DNA of 28,925 nucleotides, taken from positions 1 to 28,925 of the forward strand of contig CAAGJI010000016.1 of the NCBI GenBank assembly GCA_900770195.1. The letters are read 5' to 3'. Under the pieces are notes generated by a model. The model was given only the letters and a program-made list of their open reading frames with translations, was not told the DNA's origin and did not search any database. Source of the DNA: Oscillospiraceae bacterium. GTDB lineage: Bacteria > Bacillota > Clostridia > Oscillospirales > Ruminococcaceae. The translations under genes were made by a program, and so were the position numbers. Within the stretch, counting starts at the first letter, position 1. Each line of letters opens with the position of its first letter. This document shows, in pieces, positions 1 to 9,629 of this stretch.

Positions 1-205
1 CCAGTGCTTTTTGTATTTTATCCCATATTCCATTCAGACATGTCCTTCTATAGAAGCTATATACAGTCTTCCACTTAGGAAAATCTTTTGGCAAGTTCCT
101 CCATTGACACCCTGTTTTCTCCAAGTAAAATACTGCATTTATCTGTTCTCCTTCCAGAGCAACAGCATTTGCTTTTGTATATACTCTGTATATTTTAACC
201 GTAAT
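1..205 (-). pseudogene. IS5-type transposase fragment, N-terminal part
   Basis: The minus strand encodes a stretch containing NAVFYLEKTGCQWRNLPKDF followed by PKWKTVYSFYRR and NGIWDKIQKAL. This is the typical N-terminal helical region of IS5/IS1182-type DDE transposases (a 'KTGCQWR.LPKDFP.WKTVY' signature). The reading frame enters from the contig edge at position 1, so the catalytic DDE part lies outside the window. Upstream of the signature, the frame runs through about 20 residues with no recognisable start codon or usual N-terminus, so the 5' end looks decayed. I see no terminal inverted repeat in the following 180 bases. It could be an intact element of an unusual type whose start I cannot place, but a remnant is more likely. 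Confidence 0.6.
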
Positions 206-391
206 AAGTGAATTGATATAGTGTTTTTGCACAATAAGACAATAAGTTTGGAAAAATCATATTTGATTTCAGCATTATTCAAAAGAAGAATACTGTAATT
301 AATTGATTAAAATATCGATTAATTGGGAAAATTCGAGTATAAAAGTAAAAACTATTGCCATAAATTAAATTATTGATTTTCAAATGAAAAT

Positions 392-990
392 ATGACTATA
401 AAACAGGCGATGAATACCCTTATTAGTCAGGCAAGAAAAAATAACAATATTTCAACATTGTTTGTAATAGATGAAAAGAAAGTTTTCATCGGTGCTATCG
501 ACCTGAAAGACCTTATCACATCGGGCAGTGAGTTGTTGGAGCTTTTGAAAAAGCTGTTGCCCAGTCGACACTTATTGTTGCATTTCAATCTCTGATACTT
601 GATATGGCAGGTAATGTTGGCACGCAGTCTCTTGCTGTAACTATACGCGTACTTACAGATGAAAATCTTACCATAAAGCAAAAATTTCACCTTGTGTCCA
701 AAGAAATGCGTGTAGGATTTTTCAACGGAATGCTTATGGGAATACTATCATTTTTGGCAGTAGATCTGTATATTTTCCTGTTCAAAGGCAAGTATATTAT
801 GTATTTTTTTGCAATGTCAGGCTGTATAGGAATATCACTTGTTATTGCAATAATTGTATCAAGTGCAGTTGGAACACTTACACCGCTTTTCTTTAAAAAA
901 ATAAATATAGACCCTGCCGTTGCATCCGGTCCTATGATTACTACATTAAATGACCTTGTTGCAGTTGTGACATATTATGGAACAAGCTGA
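392..990 (+). pseudogene. mgtE: mgtE magnesium transporter pseudogene (N-domain and internal deletions, frameshift)
   Basis: Two overlapping frames encode separate pieces of an MgtE-type Mg2+ channel. The first (392 to about 528) matches the start of the CBS domain pair: MTIKQAMNTLISQA, then STLFVIDEKKVFIGAIDLKDLI. The second is open from 532 to 990 and matches the membrane domain: GAFEKAVAQSTLIVAFQSLI leading into MAGNVGTQSLAVTIRVL, the conserved GGN-G-Q-type pore segment, then hydrophobic helices to YYGTS. The cytoplasmic N-domain (about 130 residues), most of the CBS region and the first membrane helix are missing, and the frame changes at about 529-532 (TGA). Intact MgtE is about 450 residues; this locus has about 200. 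An in-frame TGA at 374-376 closes the first frame upstream. The remaining membrane part is well preserved, so the damage may be recent, or an assembly deletion. Confidence 0.8.
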
Positions 991-1032
991 ATACTCTTGC
1001 TTAATATACTTAAATTGGGATAAAATAATAAT

Positions 1033-1066
1033 AAAAAACCATATCTGAACAGGTGCGGTTTTTTAT
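1033..1066 (+). terminator. Rho-independent terminator after the mgtE remnant
   Basis: Fourteen-base arms at 1033-1046 and 1051-1064 pair around a GAAC loop, with one mismatch and two G-T pairs. The A-run at the left and T-run at the right let it act in both directions. Confidence 0.75.
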
Positions 1067-1244
1067 TATAGTGATTCAGATGTTTTTCTCGTTCACTTGA
1101 AACATTAAAAGCTGCTCTGTCTGTTTTCACAGATACCTATAATTGTTTTCAATTTTAGACTGCATTCTCTTAACCATGAATTCCCCCTTGGACTTGTTGA
1201 TTTTTATAATCCTCCTGTTTGGATACTTTTCCCCAATCCCCCTA

Positions 1245-1273
1245 TTGACAATCAAGAAAAATTTCTATATAAT
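1245..1273 (+). promoter_or_regulatory. Consensus sigma-A promoter for pepF
   Basis: A perfect TTGACA (1245-1250) and a perfect TATAAT (1268-1273) are separated by exactly 17 bases, 40 bases upstream of the pepF start. The 1067-1244 interval before it has no convincing gene. Confidence 0.9.
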
Positions 1274-1313
1274 ATAAGGTAGTAAGAAAACAGATAAGAA
1301 AGGAAAAAAAGAT

Positions 1314-3116
1314 ATGTCATATAAAAAGATTTTAACACGAGAAGAAGCAAAAAAAGCGTATCCTGAAAAGATATGGGCAATAGAAGATATTTATGCATCG
1401 GACAGGCTTTGGGAAGACGACCTTGTAAAACTGAAAGGATATTCAGAAAAGGCAGTTTCTTATAAAGGAAAACTTTCAAATGCAGAAAATTTATTTTCTT
1501 ATATGAAAATACAGGATGAATTAACGTATCTTATAAGCAATCTTATAAACTATGCACAGCGTAAGTCTGATGAAGATGCAGGAGAAGGCAAATATCAGGA
1601 TATGTGTGCAAGACTTATGAGTGTGCTGTCTGATCATTTTGCAGCAGCAAGTTTTGAAACACCTGAAATTATTTCTATTGATGAAGACAAATATAAAGGT
1701 TTGTTCAAAGAAAAAAAAGAACTTGAAGTTTACAGAAGATACCTTGACAGGGTAAGAACTCAAAAGGAACACACACTTTCTGAAGAAGCTGAAACAGTAA
1801 TGGCACTTGCGGGAGATGTTACTCAGCAGGCAGATAATATTTATAATATGTTTTCAAATGCTGATTTGACTTTTGAAGATGCAGTTGATTCAGAGAAAAA
1901 AAGACACGTTTTAACATCGGGAACATACATTTCACTTGTTCAGAGTAAAGACAGGACGCTTAGAAAAAGTGCATTTGAAAATTTATATAAAAGTTATAAA
2001 AATTTTTCAAATACAACAGCTGCAATTTTAAATTCACAGATAAAATCACTTGTTTTTAAAAGCAAGGCAAGAAAATATAATTCAAATCTCGAAGCATCGC
2101 TTTCTGCAACAGAAGTTCCTGTTAAAGTTTATAAAAACCTGATTGAAACAGTTCATAATAATATGAAACCAATGCATGAATATGTTGATTTAAGAAAGAA
2201 AATACTTGGTGTTAATGAACTTCATATGTATGATTTATACACACCGCTTATACCTGACAGTGATGAAAAAATATCGTATGAAGAGGCTGTTGAAACGGTT
2301 CTTAAAGCACTTGAACCTCTTGGAGAAGAATATATTTCAATTTTGAAAAAAGGTTTTTCTGAAAGATGGATTGATGTTTATGAAAATAAAGGAAAATGCA
2401 GTGGTGCATATTCAGCAGGGGCATTCTGTCATCCGTTTGTGCTTCTGAATTATGATGAAAATCTTGAATCAATGTATACAATTGCACATGAAATGGGACA
2501 CGCATTGCATTCATATTTTTCAAATAAAAATCAGATACCTGTAAATTCCGAATATGTTATTTTTGTTGCAGAAGTTGCATCTACATGCAATGAGGCACTT
2601 TTAATGCAGTATCTTCTTAAAAATACAGAAGATAAAAATAAAAAAGCATATCTTATAAATTATTTTCTTGAACAGTTCAGGACAACTTTATATCGCCAGA
2701 CAATGTTTGCGGAATTTGAACTGAAAATAAATGAATACTGCGAAACAGGCGGCGGACTTACAGCAGAATTCTTAAACAGCACATATAAAGAACTCAACAA
2801 GCTTTATTTTGGCGATGGTGTTGTCATAGATGATGAAATACAGTATGAATGGTCAAGAATACCGCATTTTTACTATGATTTTTATGTATTCCAGTATGCA
2901 ACAGGATATTCAGCAGCAATAGCACTTTCACAAAGAATACTTTCAGGAAATACTGAAATGCGGGATGATTATTTAAAATTTTTAACAGAGGGTTGTCTTT
3001 ATGACCCAATAACACTTCTCCGTCATGCAGGAGTTGATATGGAATCAAAAGAACCCGTTGAAAAAGCACTTAAATTATTCGCTGAACTGGTTGAAGAATT
3101 AAAAGAATTACAGTAA
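1314..3116 (+). CDS. pepF: Oligoendopeptidase F (M3B metallopeptidase)
   Basis: A 600-residue zinc metallopeptidase that cleaves short peptides in the cytoplasm. The length is normal for the family. The zinc-binding HEMGH motif is at residues 392-396 (context TIAHEMGHALHSYFS), and the third ligand is probably E420 in FVAEVASTCNEAL. The N-terminal half (about 1-200) is the helical lobe typical of M3 enzymes, beginning with an EKIWAIEDIYASD segment that is standard in PepF. The GAYSAGAF and FVLLNY segments just before the zinc site are also family-typical. The start is set by AGGAAA at 1301-1306, eight bases before ATG. It has its own consensus promoter and terminator, so it is probably monocistronic. 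No damage is seen. The known role is peptide recycling; the substrate range cannot be read from sequence. Confidence 0.96.
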   Translation: MSYKKILTREEAKKAYPEKIWAIEDIYASDRLWEDDLVKLKGYSEKAVSYKGKLSNAENLFSYMKIQDELTYLISNLINYAQRKSDEDAGEGKYQDMCARLMSVLSDHFAAASFETPEIISIDEDKYKGLFKEKKELEVYRRYLDRVRTQKEHTLSEEAETVMALAGDVTQQADNIYNMFSNADLTFEDAVDSEKKRHVLTSGTYISLVQSKDRTLRKSAFENLYKSYKNFSNTTAAILNSQIKSLVFKSKARKYNSNLEASLSATEVPVKVYKNLIETVHNNMKPMHEYVDLRKKILGVNELHMYDLYTPLIPDSDEKISYEEAVETVLKALEPLGEEYISILKKGFSERWIDVYENKGKCSGAYSAGAFCHPFVLLNYDENLESMYTIAHEMGHALHSYFSNKNQIPVNSEYVIFVAEVASTCNEALLMQYLLKNTEDKNKKAYLINYFLEQFRTTLYRQTMFAEFELKINEYCETGGGLTAEFLNSTYKELNKLYFGDGVVIDDEIQYEWSRIPHFYYDFYVFQYATGYSAAIALSQRILSGNTEMRDDYLKFLTEGCLYDPITLLRHAGVDMESKEPVEKALKLFAELVEELKELQ

Positions 3117-3130
3117 ATTATAAAAAATTA

Positions 3131-3175
3131 AGGCTGAAGTATTGGTAAAATTATAAGATACTTCAGCTTTTTTTG
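3131..3175 (+). terminator. Rho-independent terminator after pepF
   Basis: The arm AGGCTGAAGTAT (3131-3142) pairs with ATACTTCAGCTT (3158-3169), apart from one G-T pair. A run of seven T residues follows directly. Confidence 0.9.
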
Positions 3176-3203
3176 TGTTTTAATAGAAAAAATTTTATAC
3201 CTA

Positions 3204-3232
3204 TTGCAATTTAAGCAAAAAAATAGTATAAT
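3204..3232 (+). promoter_or_regulatory. Promoter of the recJ-rel operon
   Basis: TTGCAA (3204-3209), a 17-base spacer and TATAAT (3227-3232), 33 bases upstream of the recJ start codon. Confidence 0.8.
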
Positions 3233-3265
3233 AGTATAAAATAGAAGTTTTTTTGGGAGAATATA

Positions 3266-5284
3266 ATGAATAAGTGGAATATATCAACACCTGATAAAGA
3301 AAAAACAGCAGAAATGGTAAAAAAAAGCAACCTTACAATGCTTTGTGCAAAGGTTCTTGTTTCAAGAGGTTACAATAATCTTGAATCTGCATCTGAATTT
3401 GTTAAGTTTGAAGATTTCAGGTCGCCTTATGAAATAAAAGATATGAAAGAAGCATCAGAAATTATACTTGATGCTGTTGATAATAATAAATACATATGCA
3501 TATATGGAGATTATGACTGTGATGGTGTTACTTCAACGGTTATTTTATACAGTTATCTTGCTGAAATGGGTGCAAAGGTAAGATATTACATACCTGAACG
3601 TGAAGAAGGGTATGGTATGAACAAAGACAGTATAAAACAGCTTCACGATGAAGGCGTTGAACTTATTGTAACAGTTGATAACGGAATAACTGCAATTGAA
3701 GAGGCAAAATATATAAAGGAACTTGGTATGACACTTGTTGTTACAGACCACCATCAGCCTCTTGATGAATTGCCTTGTGCGGCGGCGGTTGTCGACCCGC
3801 ACAGAGAAGATGATATTTCATTTTTTAAATATTTTTGCGGTGCAGGCATTGCATTTAAACTTATCGCTGCAATGGAAGAAGGCGATTATACAATTGCAAA
3901 GGAATTGTTTTCGGAAATAGCTGCAATTGGAACGATAGGCGATGTGGTAAGTCTTACAGGCGAAAACAGAAACCTTGTACATACAGGTATGTTTTATTTA
4001 AAAAACACCGAAAGACCCGGAATAACTGCACTGAAAAAATGCTGCGGATTTGACAAAAGAGAACCTGATGCTGTTGGAATTGCTTTTTCATATGTTCCAA
4101 GAATAAATGCAGCAGGAAGATTTTCTTCTCCAAAACTTGCTGTTGAACTTCTTCTTTCTGAAACTGAAGAAGAGGCAAATGAAAAAGCGGAATTTTTAAC
4201 AAAATGCAATGAGGACAGAAAAAAAACTGAAGAAGAAATACTTCATGAAATATACAGTTTTCTTGAAAAAAATCCTGAAAAATTAAGAAAAAGGGTGCTT
4301 GTTGTAAGCGGTCAAAATTGGCATCACGGAGTTATAGGAATTGTAGCTTCACGTCTTATGGAAAACTTTGGAATGCCTGTTTTTATTATTTCAATAAAAG
4401 ATGATGAAGCAAGAGGTTCATCAAGGGCATTTGGAGATTTTTCTGTTTTTGAAGCGTTGAAATTTTCAAAAGATGTCCTGACAAAATTCGGCGGTCATCA
4501 GTGTGCAGGTGGTTTTTTACTTCTTCCTGAAAATATCGAAAAATTTGATGAACTTCTTCAGCAGTATGCAGCTGAAAATAACAGCAATATGCCTGTTTTT
4601 ACGATAAATGCAGATGCACTTCTTATGCCTGATGAAATAACTGTTGAAAATGCAGAAGGATTATCTCTTTTGCAGCCTTATGGGGAGGGTAACAGTGAAC
4701 CCGTTTTTGCCGCCGTACATGCAGTTGTTGAAGATAAAATTTCCTTGTCGGAAAATAAGCATACAAAACTTGCTTTGAGATATGGAAATAATATTTTCAG
4801 CGGACTTATTTTCAGAAAATCACCTGATGATGTTTATTTGAAAAAAGGTGATACCTGCGATATTTTATTTACCTTGAATGTTAATGAATTCAGAGGTAAA
4901 AAAAGCATTTCACTTTTTATAAAAGATTACAGAAAAAGCGGAATAAAACAGAGTTCATATTTTGCATCAGTTGAAGCATATAAAAAATATAACAGAAATG
5001 AAGAAATGGGAAAAGCTTATTACAAGGCTTTAACACCTTCATATGAAGAACTTGTCAGCGTTTATAAATCGATTGATAAAGATGAAAAAAATACAGATAA
5101 TGTATATATGACTCTTTGTGATATAAGCTGCGGAAAATTTATGATTTGTATGGATATATTTGCAGAACTCGGACTTGTTGACTATAATTATGTAAGGTCG
5201 ACAGTGAAAAGAAAAAATGTCACGAAAAAAGCTGATCTTTCATCATCAGAAATATTAAAAGATTTAAAAAATAAAGGAGAATAG
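3266..5284 (+). CDS. recJ: Single-stranded-DNA-specific exonuclease RecJ
   Basis: RecJ degrades single-stranded DNA 5' to 3' in recombination and repair. DHH-family motifs are complete: GDYDCDGVTST (D82, D84, D86), VDNGIT, and DHH at residues 161-163. The DHHA1 part carries FGGHQCAGGF, followed by the OB-fold region (about 440-560). The last ~100 residues after KSISLFIKDYRKSG form an extra helical, winged-helix-like domain seen in clostridial RecJ, which explains the 672-residue length. GGGAG lies eight bases before the ATG. It is the first gene of the cluster with rel, only three bases from it. In many Firmicutes apt lies between recJ and rel; here there is no room for it. Confidence 0.96.
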   Translation: MNKWNISTPDKEKTAEMVKKSNLTMLCAKVLVSRGYNNLESASEFVKFEDFRSPYEIKDMKEASEIILDAVDNNKYICIYGDYDCDGVTSTVILYSYLAEMGAKVRYYIPEREEGYGMNKDSIKQLHDEGVELIVTVDNGITAIEEAKYIKELGMTLVVTDHHQPLDELPCAAAVVDPHREDDISFFKYFCGAGIAFKLIAAMEEGDYTIAKELFSEIAAIGTIGDVVSLTGENRNLVHTGMFYLKNTERPGITALKKCCGFDKREPDAVGIAFSYVPRINAAGRFSSPKLAVELLLSETEEEANEKAEFLTKCNEDRKKTEEEILHEIYSFLEKNPEKLRKRVLVVSGQNWHHGVIGIVASRLMENFGMPVFIISIKDDEARGSSRAFGDFSVFEALKFSKDVLTKFGGHQCAGGFLLLPENIEKFDELLQQYAAENNSNMPVFTINADALLMPDEITVENAEGLSLLQPYGEGNSEPVFAAVHAVVEDKISLSENKHTKLALRYGNNIFSGLIFRKSPDDVYLKKGDTCDILFTLNVNEFRGKKSISLFIKDYRKSGIKQSSYFASVEAYKKYNRNEEMGKAYYKALTPSYEELVSVYKSIDKDEKNTDNVYMTLCDISCGKFMICMDIFAELGLVDYNYVRSTVKRKNVTKKADLSSSEILKDLKNKGE

Positions 5285-5287
5285 AAA

Positions 5288-7525
5288 ATGGCTGAAGAAT
5301 ATACAATCGATTCACTCGTGAAAAAAATACTTGATACGAACAAACAATACGACCTTAGCAAAATAGTTGATGCATACGACTTTGCAGCAGACGCTCACGA
5401 GGGTCAGAAAAGGTCATCAGGCGAACCCTATATAGTTCACCCTCTTGCAGTTGCAACTTATCTTGTGGACCTTGGAATGGATACAGATACCATATGCGTT
5501 GCACTTCTTCATGATGTTGTTGAAGACACAGACAGCACACTTGATGACATAAGAAAAAAATTTGGTCAGGACGTTGCTGTACTTGTTGATGGTGTTACAA
5601 AACTTAACAGAATACCGATTTACAACAAAGAAGAACAGCATGCTGAAAATATAAGAAAAATACTTCTTGCAATGTCGCAGGATATAAGAGTTATGATAAT
5701 AAAATTATGCGACAGACTCCATAATATGCGAACCCTTAAATATCTTCCGAGTTATAAGCAGAGAAGAATTGCAAGAGAAACAATGGACATTTATGCACCT
5801 ATTGCACATCGCCTTGGAATAAGAACCGTTAAAGAAGAACTTGAAGATTTGTCTTTCAGGTATCTTGACCCTTATGCATACAGCGAAATTGAAAATATAC
5901 TTGATATGAACAAGCAAAAGAGAGAAGAATTTATTTCAAGTATTAAAAAAAGAGTTGAAGAACGTCTTTCACACGAAAAATTTCTTGTTAAGCCTGAAAT
6001 TTCAGGACGTGTAAAAAGTATTTACGGAATTTATAAAAAGCTTTATATCAAACAGAAAGAAATTGATGAAATATATGATAAATACGCAATCAGAGTTATT
6101 GTAAGCACAATTCCCGAATGTTATAATGTTCTTGGAATTATGCATGATATGTTTCAGCCTATTCCAAACAGATTCAAGGATTATATTTCAACTCCTAAAT
6201 CAAATATGTATCAGTCACTTCACACAACAGTTATAGGTAAAGAGGGAATACCTTTCGAGGTTCAGATAAGAACTTGGGAAATGCATAAGACCGCTGAATA
6301 CGGTATCGCTGCACATTGGAAATACAAAGAGGGAATAAATGGAAAAGACAAGATGGAACAGCGTCTTGCATGGGTAAGACAGCTTATTGAAGCACAGCAG
6401 TCATCTGATGATGTTGAGGAAATTTTCCATAGCATAAAAAGCGATCTTGCACCTGATGATGTTGTTATAATAACACCTAAAGGCGATTCAATCACTCTTC
6501 CTACAGGTTCAACAGTTATCGATTTTGCTTATCGTATTCATACGGAAGTGGGACATAAAATAGTTGGTGCAAAGGTTGACGGAAAAATGGTTCCGCTTGA
6601 CTATCAGCTTCAGACAGGTCAGATATGCGATGTTATAACAAGCAAAGACCCGAACAAAGGACCAAACAGAAGCTGGCTTGGAATTGTTAAAACAAATGAA
6701 GCAAAGTCAAAAATAAGAAGCTGGTTCAAAAAGGCAAACAGAGAAGAAAATATTGCTGAAGGAAAAGCTGCACTTGAAAAGGAATTTAAAAGAAACCATA
6801 TTCATATACCTGAAGATGAACTTGAAAATTTCCTCGCAAACGATTTCAAAAAACACAGCTGTTCAAATCTTGATGATTATTATGCATCAATCGGTTATGG
6901 CGGAATAGTTCTTTCAAAAATTATACCTAAAATAAGATCAAGATATGAAAAGGAATATCTGACTGAAACAGAAGATACAGAATCAAACAGCGGTATTAAA
7001 ATAGTTAATACTGAAAACAAGAAAAATTCGGGCAGCCAGATAATTCTTGATGAAATAAGCAACTGTTCTGTAAAATATTCACAATGCTGTAATCCTTTGC
7101 CTGGTGATGAAATAGTAGGATTTATAACAAGAGGTCACGGACTTTCAATTCACACAAAAACCTGCACAAACTATGTAAGCGTTCTTAAAAGAAATAACCC
7201 TGAAGAACTTGAAAGATGGGTTGAAGTAAGCTGGACAAACGGTCAGTCATCACAGCTTCTCCCTGCAAGCATAGAAGTTCTTTCAACAGACAGAGTAGGT
7301 CTTGTTTTCGATATAACAAAAATTCTTATGGAATCACACATACAGATACTTCATTCAAGTTCAAGGTCTGTTAAAAACGGAAACGCTGTTGTTGAACTTA
7401 CAATTCAGGTAATGAGTGCAAATCAGGTTGAAGAGATAGTTTCAAAATTATCAAAAATAAAAGGTGTTATTTCCGTTGAACGTCCGTCAGAAAAGAACAA
7501 GGAGAAAAACAATGATAAAAATTGA
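5288..7525 (+). CDS. rel: Bifunctional (p)ppGpp synthetase/hydrolase (Rel/SpoT homolog)
   Basis: This long RSH enzyme makes and degrades the stringent-response alarmone (p)ppGpp. Domains in order: HD hydrolase (about 30-190, with H75-D76 in LLHDVVEDTD), synthetase (about 235-350, with GRVKSIYGIYKK and YQSLH at 308-312), TGS (about 395-460, VITPKGDSITLPTGSTVIDF), a helical/zinc-finger region with SVKYSQCCNPLPGD, and a C-terminal ACT domain (about 660-735). Both active sites have their key residues, so a bifunctional enzyme is expected. At 745 residues it is full length. An AGGAGA ribosome site lies at the very end of recJ. Its last codons overlap the start of the downstream hydrolase by 14 bases, indicating co-translation. 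Confidence 0.97.
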   Translation: MAEEYTIDSLVKKILDTNKQYDLSKIVDAYDFAADAHEGQKRSSGEPYIVHPLAVATYLVDLGMDTDTICVALLHDVVEDTDSTLDDIRKKFGQDVAVLVDGVTKLNRIPIYNKEEQHAENIRKILLAMSQDIRVMIIKLCDRLHNMRTLKYLPSYKQRRIARETMDIYAPIAHRLGIRTVKEELEDLSFRYLDPYAYSEIENILDMNKQKREEFISSIKKRVEERLSHEKFLVKPEISGRVKSIYGIYKKLYIKQKEIDEIYDKYAIRVIVSTIPECYNVLGIMHDMFQPIPNRFKDYISTPKSNMYQSLHTTVIGKEGIPFEVQIRTWEMHKTAEYGIAAHWKYKEGINGKDKMEQRLAWVRQLIEAQQSSDDVEEIFHSIKSDLAPDDVVIITPKGDSITLPTGSTVIDFAYRIHTEVGHKIVGAKVDGKMVPLDYQLQTGQICDVITSKDPNKGPNRSWLGIVKTNEAKSKIRSWFKKANREENIAEGKAALEKEFKRNHIHIPEDELENFLANDFKKHSCSNLDDYYASIGYGGIVLSKIIPKIRSRYEKEYLTETEDTESNSGIKIVNTENKKNSGSQIILDEISNCSVKYSQCCNPLPGDEIVGFITRGHGLSIHTKTCTNYVSVLKRNNPEELERWVEVSWTNGQSSQLLPASIEVLSTDRVGLVFDITKILMESHIQILHSSSRSVKNGNAVVELTIQVMSANQVEEIVSKLSKIKGVISVERPSEKNKEKNNDKN

Positions 7526-8132
7526 AACAATACAGCTTGGAGAAATTAATACAAATTGTCACATAATCATAAATGAAAAAAATGAATGTATTGCAGTTGA
7601 TATTGCGGAAGCATCGAAATTTTTAAGATATATGAAAGAAAAACCGTTTGAACTGAAAGCAATTTTTTTAACACACGGACATTTTGACCATATGGGTGGA
7701 GTGGAAGATGTTCAGAAAGTTTATGATGTGCCTGTTTATCTTCACAGGGAAGATGAAATCTGTTTGAAAAATCCACAGTATAATGTATCGTATCTTTTTG
7801 GAAAAGATGTTATTCCTGATATAAAAAACATAATTTTTCTTGAAGGAGAAGAAAGCGATATAGAAGTTATCGGAATAAAATTCAGAGTTTATCATACACC
7901 GGGGCATACTCAGGGAAGTGTGTGCTATGATATGGGAGATATACTTTTTTCAGGAGATACTGTTTTTGCAGGTTCATATGGAAGAACAGATTTTTCAGGC
8001 GGAAGTGTGACAGAAATGAAAAAATCGCTTAAAAAAGTTTCAGGTCTTAAAGGAGAACGCAAAATTTACACAGGTCACGGTCCATGTACAGCTTTAAGTT
8101 ATGAACGCAGTACAGACCCTTATATGAGATAA
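7512..8132 (+). CDS. Metallo-beta-lactamase-fold hydrolase (glyoxalase II-like)
   Basis: A 206-residue cytoplasmic hydrolase with two metal ions. The HxHxDH motif is THGHFDHMGG (H55, H57, D59, H60). Later ligands are H in HTPGHTQGS, D in FSGDTVF and H in YTGHGPCT. This compact form resembles glyoxalase II and the YcbL group, but the true substrate is unknown. The start at 7512 is chosen because AAGGAG lies nine bases before it and the protein then begins MIKIETIQLG, as is usual for the family. The longer frame from 7464 lies inside rel and would add 16 residues of no family character. It overlaps rel by 14 bases and lies six bases before hemZ. The rel-MBL-hemZ order is common in Clostridia. 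Confidence 0.93.
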   Translation: MIKIETIQLGEINTNCHIIINEKNECIAVDIAEASKFLRYMKEKPFELKAIFLTHGHFDHMGGVEDVQKVYDVPVYLHREDEICLKNPQYNVSYLFGKDVIPDIKNIIFLEGEESDIEVIGIKFRVYHTPGHTQGSVCYDMGDILFSGDTVFAGSYGRTDFSGGSVTEMKKSLKKVSGLKGERKIYTGHGPCTALSYERSTDPYMR

Positions 8133-8138
8133 TAAAAT

Positions 8139-9617
8139 ATGGAAAATAATAATCAGATAACACTTTTTTACAGCAGAAATGATTTCAAATATGAAACAGA
8201 AGCAACAGTAAGGCTTTTTATCAAACAGAAAAAATTCTGTTTTTGCTATGATGAAAAGCCTAAAACCTCCGATTTTATTCTTATAAGAATAAAAGAGGGA
8301 AAGAAAAAAATTTATTTTACTGTTTATGTTCATATTGAAAATATAAAAAAAATCAAAGGAAAAATTGCATTAAAATCTGAATATACAGAAAAAAACGAAA
8401 GGGAATATGTCCTTTGTACGCTTTTGTATGAGTTACTTTCAGAAATAACGGGAAAAATTCCAAAATGGGGAATGATAACAGGAATAAGACCTGTTAAAAA
8501 AGTTAATTTGCTGATAGAAAGCGGAAAAAATAAAACTGAAATATATGATGAACTGAAAAAAAGATACAGAATAAGCAGGGAAAAATTTGATTTATGCTAT
8601 GATACAGCAATAACACAGCAGGAATTGCTTAAAATAAACAATTCAAAACAGGTTGCATTATATATTTCAATTCCGTTTTGTCCTACAAGATGCAGTTATT
8701 GTTCTTTTGTTTCACAGTCAATTGAAAATGCAGGTGAACTTATTAAGCCTTATCTTGAAAAACTTCTTGATGAACTGAAGATATATTCAGATATGGTGAA
8801 AAAATATAATCTTGTACTTGACAGTGTTTATGTCGGCGGAGGAACACCTACTATTTTGAATGAGAAGCAGCTTGAAATACTTCTTGCATTTATAAATTCA
8901 AATTTTGATATGTCATCTTGCAGAGAATTTTGTGTTGAAGCAGGGCGACCTGATACTATCACATATGAAAAATGCAGAGTTATGAAAGAGTGTGGAGTTT
9001 CGAGAGTTTCTGTTAATCCCCAGACAATGAACGATAGTGTTCTTGAGGCAATTGGAAGAAAACATACTTCAAAAATGACAGAAGAAGTCTTTAAAATAGT
9101 TAAATCTTTTGAATTTGACAGTGTAAATATGGACCTTATAGCAGGACTTCCCACAGATACAGAAGAAGGATTTTGTTATTCGCTTGATAAATGTATTGAA
9201 CTTGGTGCTGAAAATATAACAGTTCATACTCTTACACTTAAAAGAAGTGCAAAGCTTTTTGAAAATTGGAAAAATTATATAGAAACACCTGTTGAAAAAA
9301 TGGTTGAATATTCGCAGAAAAAATTATATGAAAACGGATATTCTCCATATTATTTATACAGACAGAAAAATACGATTGATAACCTTGAAAATGTTGGTTA
9401 TGCATTAAAAGGAAAAGCATCTCTTTATAATATTCTTATAATGGAAGAAATACAGACAATTTTAGGTGCAGGTTGCGGTGCATCAACAAAACTTGTTGAC
9501 AAAAACGGAAAAATTACAAGAATACATAATTATAAATTCCCTTATGAATATATAAGAGATTTTGATAAATTGATGGAAAAGAAAAATGATATTACAGCTT
9601 TTATTGAAACGCTTTAA
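8139..9617 (+). CDS. hemZ: HemZ-type radical SAM protein (coproporphyrinogen dehydrogenase-like)
   Basis: A 492-residue radical SAM enzyme of the HemN superfamily. A clostridial HemZ-type N-terminal domain (about 1-165, containing WGMITGIRPVK) precedes the SAM core. The 4Fe-4S cluster is bound by CPTRCSYC (C181, C185, C188), followed by the YVGGGTPT glycine motif (about 228-235), EAGRPDT, and the MDLIAGLPTDT strand. HemZ is annotated as an oxygen-independent coproporphyrinogen III oxidase, but its exact role in Clostridia is not well established and other heme-related activities are possible. No strong ribosome site precedes this ATG, so translation may be coupled to the hydrolase gene ending six bases upstream. 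An alternative start farther in is not supported, because the N-terminus matches the family pattern. Confidence 0.9.
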   Translation: MENNNQITLFYSRNDFKYETEATVRLFIKQKKFCFCYDEKPKTSDFILIRIKEGKKKIYFTVYVHIENIKKIKGKIALKSEYTEKNEREYVLCTLLYELLSEITGKIPKWGMITGIRPVKKVNLLIESGKNKTEIYDELKKRYRISREKFDLCYDTAITQQELLKINNSKQVALYISIPFCPTRCSYCSFVSQSIENAGELIKPYLEKLLDELKIYSDMVKKYNLVLDSVYVGGGTPTILNEKQLEILLAFINSNFDMSSCREFCVEAGRPDTITYEKCRVMKECGVSRVSVNPQTMNDSVLEAIGRKHTSKMTEEVFKIVKSFEFDSVNMDLIAGLPTDTEEGFCYSLDKCIELGAENITVHTLTLKRSAKLFENWKNYIETPVEKMVEYSQKKLYENGYSPYYLYRQKNTIDNLENVGYALKGKASLYNILIMEEIQTILGAGCGASTKLVDKNGKITRIHNYKFPYEYIRDFDKLMEKKNDITAFIETL

Positions 9618-9629
9618 TTAAGGAGAAAT

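Noticed and set aside
11..211. Plus-strand frame of 66 codons at the contig start
   Set aside because: It is the shadow of the minus-strand transposase fragment, which has the recognisable motif.
1067..1244. Minus-strand short frame beginning MVKRMQSKIENN with a GGGG upstream
   Set aside because: It ends after 16 codons; a remnant is possible but there is no identifiable family.
7464..7511. Upstream in-frame start for the metallo-beta-lactamase-fold gene
   Set aside because: It lies inside rel, lacks a ribosome site, and adds residues not seen in the family; ATG at 7512 has AAGGAG in position.
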